Positions 34,810 through 43,584 of a DNA stretch of 64,000 nucleotides are shown in pieces. The translations under genes and the position numbers were made by a program. Where the stretch lies: assembly GCA_012520945.1 (NCBI GenBank), contig JAAYNH010000100.1:1-64000 (forward strand), written 5' to 3'. The notes below the pieces were generated by a model, which was not told where the DNA came from, made no database searches, and saw only the letters and a program-made list of their open reading frames with translations. This DNA is from Treponema sp. (GTDB lineage: Bacteria; Spirochaetota; Spirochaetia; Treponematales; Treponemataceae). The number at the start of each line of letters is the position of its first letter. Within the stretch, counting starts at the first letter, position 1.

Positions 34810-36129
34810 TTATACTTTTCTTAAAATTGAAAGTGGTTTTTCTTTTCCTGCTTTAATAGATGGAATTACCGAAACAATAATTGATAACAATAAAGTCAAT
34901 GCAACAATTATAAATAATTCTAAAAAAGGAATTATCACAGGAACTTCTTCAAGATAAAAAGCAGGATCTAAAAGATGAATCGTAGAAAAACCATCCTTAG
35001 TGAATAATGAAAAAATAGCTTGTGTGAAAAAATTAATTATCCATTCTAAAAATGTAATAATTTTATTAACATTAATCGCGGCAAGTAACCCAAAAGGAAC
35101 GCCAACTAAAATTCCCAACGCACCTATGCAAGTACCAATCACAATAAAACTTGCACTAATTCCTGAATTGGATGCACCTATGCTTTTCAGAATTGCAATT
35201 TCTCGACGTCGTTCCATAACAAGCATTACTAATGCAGATGAAATATTAACTGTGGCAACAAGAACTATTAAAAACATAATTAATAAAAGCAAAAGTTTTG
35301 TGCTTGCAAAATTTTCAAGCTCTGTTGCATTAAGCTCACTCCATTTATAAAGTGAAAATTCACTTGGCATCATATCTTCTATTTTCTCATATGTGGCATG
35401 AAGTTCCGAAGAAAATGCATCGTATGTTTCAATACCAATTATAACTTGTGAAGCATCATTTGACATAATTGAATATGCTCCTTCAAAAGGAACAAAAACC
35501 CAAAGTGCATCAAGTTCTTGATATCCGGACGAAATAATTCCGGTAACGTTAAAAACAGTTACTTTTGGAACAAGTTTATTATTGGTATTATTTCTTGCTG
35601 TAATTAATCGAACTTTATCGCCTACATTTAAATCTAATATATCAGCAATTTTTGTACCAACTAGAATATTTCTAGGTTTAGATAAATCTAAACTTCCATC
35701 TTTTACCGTAATATATTTTTTAAATACAGTTTCTTTTTCGAAAATTTCAGGCTCCACAGCACGAATCGTTGCACCTGTTCGTCCAGTTTTTCCTGCGGCA
35801 AGTGCAATTCCTTGTCTTTCAGGATATGCGAATTTAACTCCTTCATTTAATCGAATCTTTTCAAGAAAATCATATAATTCTTTTTTATCATCATCTTTAA
35901 TAAATGCAGAATACTGTACTGCTTGTAAATGATAACTTGATAGACCTATCATTCTGTCTGTAATCCCTTCAATCATTCCATTTGTCATAACTAAAACAAT
36001 AACTAACGGTATGATACTAAGAGCAATACAAAGAACAGCACCTAACATTGATTTTCTTGCATTACTTGTCGTTCTAGTTTTTGGAAGAATCATTCTAAAA
36101 GCTAAAAGTATAGAAGATTTTAAATTCAT
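34810..36129 (-). CDS. lolE: Lipoprotein-release ABC permease LolE
   Basis: A 439-residue protein of the MacB/FtsX-type permease family. One membrane helix lies near residues 25-50, a large periplasmic domain at 55-275, then three more helices (about 280-310, 325-355 and 385-430). Together with LolC and LolD it extracts lipoproteins from the inner membrane for outer-membrane delivery, a busy route in spirochaetes. Its start overlaps the lolD stop by one base (TAATG). LolC and LolE assignments rest on gene order and could be swapped. Confidence 0.85.
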   Translation of the reverse strand: MNLKSSILLAFRMILPKTRTTSNARKSMLGAVLCIALSIIPLVIVLVMTNGMIEGITDRMIGLSSYHLQAVQYSAFIKDDDKKELYDFLEKIRLNEGVKFAYPERQGIALAAGKTGRTGATIRAVEPEIFEKETVFKKYITVKDGSLDLSKPRNILVGTKIADILDLNVGDKVRLITARNNTNNKLVPKVTVFNVTGIISSGYQELDALWVFVPFEGAYSIMSNDASQVIIGIETYDAFSSELHATYEKIEDMMPSEFSLYKWSELNATELENFASTKLLLLLIMFLIVLVATVNISSALVMLVMERRREIAILKSIGASNSGISASFIVIGTCIGALGILVGVPFGLLAAINVNKIITFLEWIINFFTQAIFSLFTKDGFSTIHLLDPAFYLEEVPVIIPFLELFIIVALTLLLSIIVSVIPSIKAGKEKPLSILRKV

Positions 36130-36815
36130 TATGACAACTCCAATTCCAATTTACCATTAACAAATTTATAAACATAATCAGCACGTTTAGAAAATTCTTG
36201 ATCATGAGTTACAAGAATTAAAGTTTTATCGTATTTTTCAACCATTGAAAATAGCACCTCTCCAATTAACATAGCATTACTAGGATCCAAATTTCCCGTT
36301 GGTTCATCTGCTAAAATTAATTGCGGATCATTCATTAAAGAACGAGCCACAGCTACTCTTTGTCTTTCACCACCGGAAAGTTGTGATGGTAAATGTTGTA
36401 AACGATGTTCTAAACCAACATCAAACAAAAGTTGTTTAGCCCTTTGCATTGCTTCTTTTTTATTCATTCCTATCATATATGCAGGCAAAAAAACATTTTC
36501 TAATGCAGTAAAATCTTTTAGAAGATAATGAAACTGAAAAATTAAACCTAAAAATTTTGAACGATACTCTGTCAAACTTTGTTCATCCATTTTTAATATA
36601 TCAAAATTTCCGGCTATAATACTTCCACTTGTTGCAACATCAAGCCCTCCGATAATATTCAGTAATGTACTTTTACCGCAACCGCTTTCACCAAGTATTA
36701 TATTTTTTGTTCCGTTTATAATTTGTAAATTCAAATTTTTTAATATAGTTAAACTTTCAGATTCTTCAACATATGTCTTTTCTAAATTTTTAATTTCAAC
36801 AATATAATTATTCAT
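36129..36815 (-). CDS. lolD: Lipoprotein-release ABC ATPase LolD
   Basis: A 228-residue ATPase with Walker A GESGCGKST, Q-loop, signature LSGGERQRVAVARS, Walker B ILADEPTGNLDP and the H-loop VTHD. I chose ATG 36815, which has GGAGG just upstream; the reading frame extends to 36833 but without support. It overlaps lolC by eight bases. LolD sits between lolC and lolE, as in Gram-negative bacteria. Confidence 0.93.
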   Translation of the reverse strand: MNNYIVEIKNLEKTYVEESESLTILKNLNLQIINGTKNIILGESGCGKSTLLNIIGGLDVATSGSIIAGNFDILKMDEQSLTEYRSKFLGLIFQFHYLLKDFTALENVFLPAYMIGMNKKEAMQRAKQLLFDVGLEHRLQHLPSQLSGGERQRVAVARSLMNDPQLILADEPTGNLDPSNAMLIGEVLFSMVEKYDKTLILVTHDQEFSKRADYVYKFVNGKLELELS

Positions 36816-38094
36816 CGCGCAAAACCTCCGCAATATTTAAATTTAATGTTTTACGACTTGCAATCCAAGAAGCAAAAACACTAGAAAAAATTCCAAATAA
36901 AGTTATAAAAACCGCTTCCGAAAAAAAAGGACGAGCAGGAATACGTGCATAAAAAAGAAATACAGAATTTTCACGAACATAAATAATATTTTGAGGAGAA
37001 AAAATCATTGTAAAAAAATATTGAGAAAAATAAGAAAGTTTTGCAATGATTGTAAAAACAGCATCAATGCGAACGCTCAATAGCAAACCAAAAAGTAATC
37101 CAGGTAATGCACCTGAAAATCCGATTATAAAACCACGAAGGATAAAAATTCGTTGAATATCTTTTGCTCTTGCACCTAAAGCAGACAACACACATATTTC
37201 TTCACGTCGCTCAAAAACCATACGACGCATTCCATTAAAAATATTAATACCTACTACAAGAAAAATTAAAATAACCATGAGCATTAAAACATTTTTTTCA
37301 ATGCGTAAAGCACTATAAAAACTTTTATTAAAATTTTTCCATGTTTCATATTTTGCATTTGAATCAATCTTAGTAAGTTGTTGCATTGTGCGAATTTCTT
37401 TTTCCTTATCTTCAATTTTAATTCCATAAATGCATTGTGCATCTTTTCCAAAATGTTTTTTCCCACTTTCTAAAGACACAAATGCAAATAAATTATTAAT
37501 TTCTGCATATCCACAAGAAAAAATTCCGGTAACTAAAAAATTTCTATTATCGGAAAACAAATCCACATCACTTCCACCACTTAATGCAAGAATATTAATC
37601 ATATCACCCGGTCTAACTCCAAGATTTTCTGCAAGCTTCCACCCAAGAACAATTGTATTATCTAAAGTTAAATCAAAATCTCCAAGATACATGCTAACTT
37701 CTTTAGTAAAATTTTTATCTGTTTTTCTAACATCATTTGGTACTGCTCTTAGAATAGACGCACTTTGTTTTCCATACTTTCCAACAAGCAATCCTTGAGC
37801 TTCATAAAATGGTGTAATAGATTTAATTTGGGGATTATTTATAATTTTCTGAAGAAAAAATTCAGAATTAAAATTTTCTTTTGGAGTCACTCTTATATGA
37901 TAAGAAGAAATTTCAAGTAATGAATTTATTGAACCCATTTGAAAACCGTTCATGACAGCCATAACAACAATTAAAGCTAAGACACCAAAACCAATTCCGA
38001 TTGCAGGCATAATACTAGTTACTGCACTTCTGCTTTTACCGTCAACTCTTGAAAATCGTTTTGTAATATAATAGATCCATTTTAAATTTTTCAA
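36808..38094 (-). CDS. lolC: Lipoprotein-release ABC permease LolC
   Basis: A 428-residue permease with the same four-helix plan as LolE. One helix lies near the N-terminus (about residues 25-50, rich in Gly, Val and Ala), a periplasmic domain follows (about 50-260) and the last three helices end the protein. The start is TTG at 38094 with GGAGG upstream, sharing bases with the TGA of the previous gene (TTGA), so translation is coupled. Confidence 0.85.
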   Translation of the reverse strand: MKNLKWIYYITKRFSRVDGKSRSAVTSIMPAIGIGFGVLALIVVMAVMNGFQMGSINSLLEISSYHIRVTPKENFNSEFFLQKIINNPQIKSITPFYEAQGLLVGKYGKQSASILRAVPNDVRKTDKNFTKEVSMYLGDFDLTLDNTIVLGWKLAENLGVRPGDMINILALSGGSDVDLFSDNRNFLVTGIFSCGYAEINNLFAFVSLESGKKHFGKDAQCIYGIKIEDKEKEIRTMQQLTKIDSNAKYETWKNFNKSFYSALRIEKNVLMLMVILIFLVVGINIFNGMRRMVFERREEICVLSALGARAKDIQRIFILRGFIIGFSGALPGLLFGLLLSVRIDAVFTIIAKLSYFSQYFFTMIFSPQNIIYVRENSVFLFYARIPARPFFSEAVFITLFGIFSSVFASWIASRKTLNLNIAEVLRDE

Positions 38095-38849
38095 AAATTT
38101 TTCCTCCGTGTTTCTATACCATTTACAAAATATATTTCCAAAAATTTATTTTCATTTTCAAAATATTTTTCAACTTTCATTGAACCTTCAAAATAAATTA
38201 TCTCAACAAATTTTTCATTATTTATATATTTTTTTTCGCGTACCAAAACATTATTCTCATAAAATTTTTCATCAGGATAATCATATCCTTCATTATAAAT
38301 ATATTTTTGCAAAGAATTAAAATCTTTTTTTTGAAAAATTATCTCAAGCAAATTATTATTTTCGTCATAATTTAAAATTTTTTTTGATATTTCTTTATTT
38401 TCTTTTTTATTTTCTGTCTCATAAATTTCATATTCAATTAAAGATAAAAGTAGTCCTGCATAATTAAATTTTGAAACATTAATTTTTTTTTCTATTAAAT
38501 ATTGTTCATTAATTAAAGATGGAGTCAATACTTCATCTTCATAAAAATATTCTTTAATTAATGAAAGAACATCTTCAGTCCAAAAAATTTCTTTTTTTAA
38601 ACGCATCTTTGAATCAAATATTTTTTTTACAACTTTTTCATCTGAGACTTTTATTAAAGATTCAAAAGAATTTTCAAAATTATTTAATAAAAATTTTTCA
38701 TCTATTGTATTAAGCATTCTTAGTCTTTTGTCTGAATTTAAAAACGAAAAATCTTTTTTTATTATCTCATCATTATTATTTTCAGAATATGCATATTGAT
38801 TATTAATAAAAAGAATAATAAAAAAAGAAAGCAAAAAAGAATTTTTCAT
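38091..38849 (-). CDS. Small secreted protein of unknown function
   Basis: A 252-residue protein with a Sec signal peptide (about residues 1-22, no lipobox). The mature protein is rich in Lys, Glu, Asn and aromatics and contains repeated short segments such as Y-D-E-N-N-N-L-L-E-I-I-F and F-E-G-S-M-K-V-E-K-Y-F, which resemble the Y-x-x-N-G/E-x-L antigen-repeat style. No catalytic motif is visible. It lies between ftsY and lolC and probably belongs to their transcript; a periplasmic part in envelope biogenesis is possible but unproven. Composition is strongly AT-driven. Confidence 0.55.
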   Translation of the reverse strand: MKNSFLLSFFIILFINNQYAYSENNNDEIIKKDFSFLNSDKRLRMLNTIDEKFLLNNFENSFESLIKVSDEKVVKKIFDSKMRLKKEIFWTEDVLSLIKEYFYEDEVLTPSLINEQYLIEKKINVSKFNYAGLLLSLIEYEIYETENKKENKEISKKILNYDENNNLLEIIFQKKDFNSLQKYIYNEGYDYPDEKFYENNVLVREKKYINNEKFVEIIYFEGSMKVEKYFENENKFLEIYFVNGIETRRKNF

Positions 38850-38855
38850 ATGACA

Positions 38856-39716
38856 CTAACCAATCAACTCATCGATATATTTTTTTGTGTCAAATATTGC
38901 AATATCATCATATGTTTCTCCCGTACAAATAAATCCACAAGGAATATTCAGTTCTCTACCAAGTGAAACTAAAATTCCTCCTTTTGCCGTTGAATCATAT
39001 TTTGTAAGAATTACAAAATCCACACCTATTGCCTCATTAAAAACTTCTGCTTGACGTAAAGCATTTTGTCCCGTCGTTGAGTCTATTACAAGAATTTTTT
39101 TATAACAACCTTCACTTGCTTTTGATTTTGCTATGCGATCAATTTTTTTTAATTCACGAACTAAGTTTTCTTTATTATGTAAACGTCCTGCAGTATCAAC
39201 TAATACAACACCACCACCGGAAGCAGAACAACTTTCGCAAGAATCAAAAACAACTGCTGCAGGATCAGATCCGCTTTGATGAGAAACGACTCTCACACCA
39301 AGATTTTCTCCATGAACTTTTAATTGTTCTATTGCAGCGGCACGAAATGTATCTGCAGCACATATTAAAACATTTTGTTCTTGTTTTTTAAAAAAATTAG
39401 CAAGCTTTGCAACACTCGTTGTTTTTCCGACACCGTTTACTCCAAGAACAAGTAAAACATTTATTTTATTTTTTTCAATGTGTATTTTATTTTCTTCAAC
39501 GAACGAACATAAAATATTTTTTAATTTTTCTAAAATTTTTTCCGGTTCATTATTTTTTTCTTTTTTACATTCTTGTTGTAACTGTTCTATAATTTCATAA
39601 GATGTTTTTGCTCCTATATCTCCTTCAATCAATGTATCCGTTAAATCATCAAAAAAATCTTCATTAATTGAATTATGAATGCCAAAAAGTTTTTTTATTT
39701 TATTCTTAAATCCCAT
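38856..39716 (-). CDS. ftsY: SRP receptor FtsY (NG domain only)
   Basis: A 286-residue SRP-type GTPase that docks ribosome-nascent-chain complexes at the membrane. The N domain begins almost at once (about residues 1-85). The G domain has G-V-N-G-V-G-K-T-T, D-T-A-A-R-L replaced by D-T-A-G-R-L, and T-K-Y-D. The acidic A domain of E. coli FtsY is missing, as in many bacteria. I start at 39716 for its spacing to AAGGA; an ATG two codons upstream (39722) is equally possible. It overlaps the preceding gene by about 11 bases. Confidence 0.93.
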   Translation of the reverse strand: MGFKNKIKKLFGIHNSINEDFFDDLTDTLIEGDIGAKTSYEIIEQLQQECKKEKNNEPEKILEKLKNILCSFVEENKIHIEKNKINVLLVLGVNGVGKTTSVAKLANFFKKQEQNVLICAADTFRAAAIEQLKVHGENLGVRVVSHQSGSDPAAVVFDSCESCSASGGGVVLVDTAGRLHNKENLVRELKKIDRIAKSKASEGCYKKILVIDSTTGQNALRQAEVFNEAIGVDFVILTKYDSTAKGGILVSLGRELNIPCGFICTGETYDDIAIFDTKKYIDELIG

Positions 39717-41409
39717 TTTCATTTCCTTCTTTTAGTTTCATTTTATCAACATCATCATTAACTACATTTTTCGATTCAATCATTTCAGTATTCAAACTTT
39801 CATTTTCATTTTTATTAATTGTTTCATTATCATCAGAATTGACTTTGGTTTCAACATAACTTGAGATATTTTCTTTAGTATATGTTTTTGGCAATACTTC
39901 ATTTGCAGCTATTAAATATCTAAAAAGTTGCACACCCCAGTTTATTAGTGCACCGCCTAAAACTCCTGCAGATGTATATGTTGCAATTTCCCAAGTATTT
40001 AGACCATCAGAGGAAAGCTGACCGGCATTGTATGCTTTTTGCCGTGCTTCAAAGTTACCTTGTATAATAAAATAAACAGGCATGGCAATTAAAACATATC
40101 CATACGAACGATAAAAACGCTTACGACTTTTTTCAATTTTTTTTGTAACATCTTCATTAATGGTTTTTAATTTAAGTAATGAAGAATCATTTATTTCATT
40201 AGAATCAAAAACAAAAAATGAACTTGTTTTGTCTTCCGTCAAAATTTCACCAAAATATTTTTTTCCATTAATTAACACATTAACATTTTCGTTTCCTTGA
40301 GGTAATGCATTAATATTTAACTCAACAGATTTATTTTCATTTTTAAAATCAAAATACAAAGGAACGAAATTTTCTTTTTGTAAATTTATAGTTATAAAAA
40401 AAATTGAACTTTTACTAAAATCATAATTAATATTTATGCTTTTAAAACCTTCTGTTTCAATTCGTAAATTTTTAATTCCCGGTTGTAAAGTAAAGTCATT
40501 TTTACTTCCACGATAAACTTTATCTTCTATATATATAATTGATTTTTCAGCATCTTCTTCCGGCAAAATCAACATATCAATTTTGACAGGAACAGTATTA
40601 ATTAACGATGGCAACAATTGTCTTGCCAAACTAACAGCTAAAGATTCCATGTCTGAAATCAAACCTATATCATTTGCCGTTGCATAAAGAACATCTCCGG
40701 GATATTGTCGCAATTCCATTTGTACACTAACATATTCACCGATTGTTTTTATCGTTCCTGTCATCAGTGCATTAATTTTTGCACCAATAATTGCCTTTTC
40801 ATATTCCTGTTTAAAAGCTAACGGATCAATAAAAGTTTTATCAAAAGAAAATAGCTTACTTATGTCATTATTCCAAACAGAAACAACTTCAATATTATTT
40901 TTTATTTTTTCCTTAAAAAAATTATCAAAGAAAGTGTTTTTTTCTTCTGAAATATTCTTTGAAGAAAGGGCTTTTTCTTGTTGAATATTTTTTAAAATTT
41001 TTTCTTTTAACTCTAAAATTTTTGTTTCTGTTTCATAAATTTGTTTTTGAATATTTTCTTTTGTATTACTTGAAAAAATTAATGAATCACGTTTTTTATT
41101 TATGTTTGTCATTTCAGTAAAATAACTTTGCCTTTGTTTTTGTAATTCATAGCGTTCACGTTCAAACTTTTCAGCATCAACAATTATGCGTTCCATTCCT
41201 TCAGTTACTTTACCTAAAATTAATTGAGGAATTTGTTTCGCAGCTGCATTTATTGTAGTTATATTAAAATTTTCTTCAGTATTTGCATTAATATTTTTTA
41301 ATTCACTTGCAGCAATTATCCATTGTTGATTTTCTTTATCATTTGCAAAAACATTTGAAATTAATAAAGAGAAAATCAAAATAAATAAAAAGCTACATTT
41401 AATTTTCAT
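39706..41409 (-). CDS. Secreted coiled-coil protein with a C-terminal membrane segment; unknown
   Basis: A 567-residue protein with a signal peptide (about residues 1-22). Residues 75-150 are a coiled coil rich in Lys, Glu and Gln. The middle (about 160-300) has a mixed fold that includes a short T-G-T-I-K-T-I-G stretch, followed by a region with PEGA-like character (P-G-I-K-N-L-R-I-E-T-E-G). One or two hydrophobic segments at about 440-510 (G-Y-V-L-I-A-M-P-V-Y-F-I and A-T-Y-T-S-A-G-V-L-G-G-A) could anchor it, and the last 50 residues are acidic. It starts directly after the prfB stop codon (TAA then ATG) and is clearly translated with it. I do not recognise a family; it looks envelope-related. 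Confidence 0.6.
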   Translation of the reverse strand: MKIKCSFLFILIFSLLISNVFANDKENQQWIIAASELKNINANTEENFNITTINAAAKQIPQLILGKVTEGMERIIVDAEKFERERYELQKQRQSYFTEMTNINKKRDSLIFSSNTKENIQKQIYETETKILELKEKILKNIQQEKALSSKNISEEKNTFFDNFFKEKIKNNIEVVSVWNNDISKLFSFDKTFIDPLAFKQEYEKAIIGAKINALMTGTIKTIGEYVSVQMELRQYPGDVLYATANDIGLISDMESLAVSLARQLLPSLINTVPVKIDMLILPEEDAEKSIIYIEDKVYRGSKNDFTLQPGIKNLRIETEGFKSININYDFSKSSIFFITINLQKENFVPLYFDFKNENKSVELNINALPQGNENVNVLINGKKYFGEILTEDKTSSFFVFDSNEINDSSLLKLKTINEDVTKKIEKSRKRFYRSYGYVLIAMPVYFIIQGNFEARQKAYNAGQLSSDGLNTWEIATYTSAGVLGGALINWGVQLFRYLIAANEVLPKTYTKENISSYVETKVNSDDNETINKNENESLNTEMIESKNVVNDDVDKMKLKEGNENGI

Positions 41410-42538
41410 TTATTCTTCCTCAGCAGAAGTATTTAAAGATATACCTTTCCATTTAGCAGCTAAAAAAGAATCAATAAACGGATCGATATCACCATCCATT
41501 ACCGCTTGAATATTTCCGCTTTCATGACGTGTACGTAAATCCTTTACCATTGTGTATGGTTGAAAAACATAGGAACGAATTTGGTTACCCCATGAAATAT
41601 CTTTTTTTTCCTGAGCAAACTTTGAATTTTCTTTTTCTTTTTCTTGACGATAATGTTCATACAAGCGGGCTTTTAGCATATTCATTGCTGTTGTTCTATT
41701 CATTATTTGACTACGTTCGGTCTGACAAGCAACAACAATTCCGGTTGGCAAGTGAGTAAATCTAATAGCCGAGTCCGTTTTATTAACGTGTTGTCCTCCT
41801 GCACCACCTGCACGATACGTATCTACACGTAAATCTTCAGGACGAATTTCTACTTCAATTGAATCGTCCAAAACCGGAAAAACATAAACTGAAGCAAAGG
41901 AAGTATGCCGGCGAGCATTTGAGTCAAAAGGGCTAATTCGAACTAGTCTATGAATACCAACTTCACTTTTTGCATAACCGTATGCATATTCTCCGGAAAT
42001 TTGCATCGTCATGGACTTAACTCCACCTTCTGCTTCCAAAAGATCAAGCACTTCAACTTTATAGCCCCGACGTTCTGCCCATCGTGTATACATACGAGAC
42101 AACATTGACGCCCAATCACACGCTTCTGTACCTCCGGCACCCGCATGTACGGTTAGATAACAATCGTTTTTATCTACTTCACCCGAAAGCAAATTCAATA
42201 TACTTAATTTTTCATACGTTTCATTATTAGCATCATATTCGGCTTTTATTTCATCTTCCATGGAGCTATCACCGCTTTCAATTGCTAATTCATACAATGC
42301 TTCCAAATCATCCATTGCTGAAACTAACTTGCGCCACGGTTCAATACGATTTTTTAAAATTTTTATATTGGAAAGAACTTTTTCCGCTTTTGCAGGATTA
42401 TCCCAAAAATCTGCCTGAGCAGACATTTCTTCTTTTTTTGCAATTTGTGATTCAATATCATCAACGTCAAAGACGCCCCCAAACATCAAGGACATTTTCT
42501 TTTAACGTTGTAATAGGAATTTTATAATCTTCGATCAT
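41410..42538 (-). CDS. prfB: Peptide chain release factor 2, with programmed +1 frameshift
   Basis: The gene starts at ATG 42538 (GGAG upstream) and reads 23 codons to CTT (42472-42470) followed by an in-frame TGA (42469-42467). Reading then continues in the +1 frame from GAC (42468) to the stop at 41410, about 375 residues in all. CTT-TGA-C preceded by a GGGGG stretch is the classic RF2 autoregulatory frameshift site. The GGQ loop (G-G-A-G-G-Q-H-V) and the S-P-F anticodon-like motif identify RF2. RF2 ends translation at UGA and UAA and its level is set by this site. The shorter frame that starts at 42495 is only the +1 frame and misses the true N-terminus. Confidence 0.95.
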
Positions 42539-42585
42539 GATTTCTCCAAAAAACTATATAAAATTTATCATTGATAATATTTTAG

Positions 42586-42594
42586 ATAATATCA
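42586..42594 (-). promoter_or_regulatory. Possible promoter of prfB (extended -10)
   Basis: TGATATTAT on the minus strand (42594-42586), about 48 bases before the prfB ATG. The -35 is weak. Confidence 0.5.
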
Positions 42595-42619
42595 CGAATT
42601 TACAAAAATTGCTATAGTT

Positions 42620-42660
42620 AAAAAAAAGGAATTGTTACTCGCAAAGCTTTCACAATTCCT
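42620..42660 (-). terminator. Terminator after the SDR gene
   Basis: Minus strand: AGGAATTGT (42660-42652) and ACAATTCCT (42635-42627) with a 16-base loop, then seven or more T residues. Confidence 0.9.
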
Positions 42661-42679
42661 CTTTCAAATTATTAATTAA

Positions 42680-43531
42680 TTAAACACCGGAATATGCATT
42701 GAAACCGCCGTCAACAGGAATAACTACTCCCGTTACAAATCCGCTGGATTCATTGTCAACGAGCCACATTAAAGTGCCCAATAATTCCTCCGGTTTACCA
42801 AATCGTCCCATCGGAGTGGCTTTAATAATCTTGCCTGTGCGAGCAGTTGGAGTTCCATCCGGATTCCAAAGTAATGCAGCATTTTGAGCAGTACTGAAAA
42901 ATCCCGGTGCAATTGCATTTACACGAATGCCCGTTTTAGCAAAGTGTACTGCCAACCATTGTGTGAAATTTGATATAGCAGCCTTAGCACCTGAATATGC
43001 AGGAATTTTTGTAAGGGGGCAAAATGCATTCATTGATGAAATATTAATAATTACTGCACCCGGCTTGTCAATCATATCTAATGCAAATTCCTGCGTAGGT
43101 AAAAGTGTTCCTAAAAAATTCAAGTTAAAAACAAACTCAACACCTTTTTGCTCCAAATCAAAGAAACTTTTATGTCCCTCCGTGCCAAAAAGTTCTTTGT
43201 TGAATTCCTCATCATCAGAAGTTGCACGAGGATTATTTCCACCAGCACCATTTATCAAAATATCACATAAGCCAAATTCGGATTTAACTTTATCATGACA
43301 TTCTTTTATATTTTCTTTTTCCAAAACATTGCATTTGAATCCTTTAGCCGTACCACCATTTGCCACAATTTCATCAGCAACTTTTTGTGCAGCTTCTTCA
43401 TTTAAATCCAAAATGGCAACCTTTGCACCACAAAGTGCAAGAGCTTTTGCAAAATCTGCACCAAGTACACCACCACCACCTGTAACAACTGCAGTTTTTC
43501 CTTTTAAATTCGGTTTATATGCGAGTTCCAA
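42680..43531 (-). CDS. SDR dehydrogenase, probable D-fructuronate reductase (mannonate dehydrogenase)
   Basis: A 283-residue short-chain dehydrogenase: T-G-G-G-G-V-L-G cofactor loop, N-G-A-G-G, catalytic Ser in N-I-S-S-M-N, and Y-S-G-A-K. It closely resembles the SDR-type D-mannonate oxidoreductases of Firmicutes (YjmF/UxuB type), which reduce fructuronate to mannonate. Its position behind uxaE, kdgK and gnd supports this. The start is TTG at 43531 with CCTCCT complement (AGGAGG) five bases upstream. It is the last gene of the operon, with a terminator after it. A related gluconate or sorbitol specificity cannot be excluded by reading alone. Confidence 0.82.
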   Translation of the reverse strand: MELAYKPNLKGKTAVVTGGGGVLGADFAKALALCGAKVAILDLNEEAAQKVADEIVANGGTAKGFKCNVLEKENIKECHDKVKSEFGLCDILINGAGGNNPRATSDDEEFNKELFGTEGHKSFFDLEQKGVEFVFNLNFLGTLLPTQEFALDMIDKPGAVIINISSMNAFCPLTKIPAYSGAKAAISNFTQWLAVHFAKTGIRVNAIAPGFFSTAQNAALLWNPDGTPTARTGKIIKATPMGRFGKPEELLGTLMWLVDNESSGFVTGVVIPVDGGFNAYSGV

Positions 43532-43584
43532 AATTTCCTCCTAAATAATTAACATAAAATAAAGTTTAAAATGCAATGCAAATA

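Noticed and set aside
42467-42495. Start of prfB at 42495
   Set aside because: That frame is the +1 frame downstream of the recoding site; the real start is at 42538.
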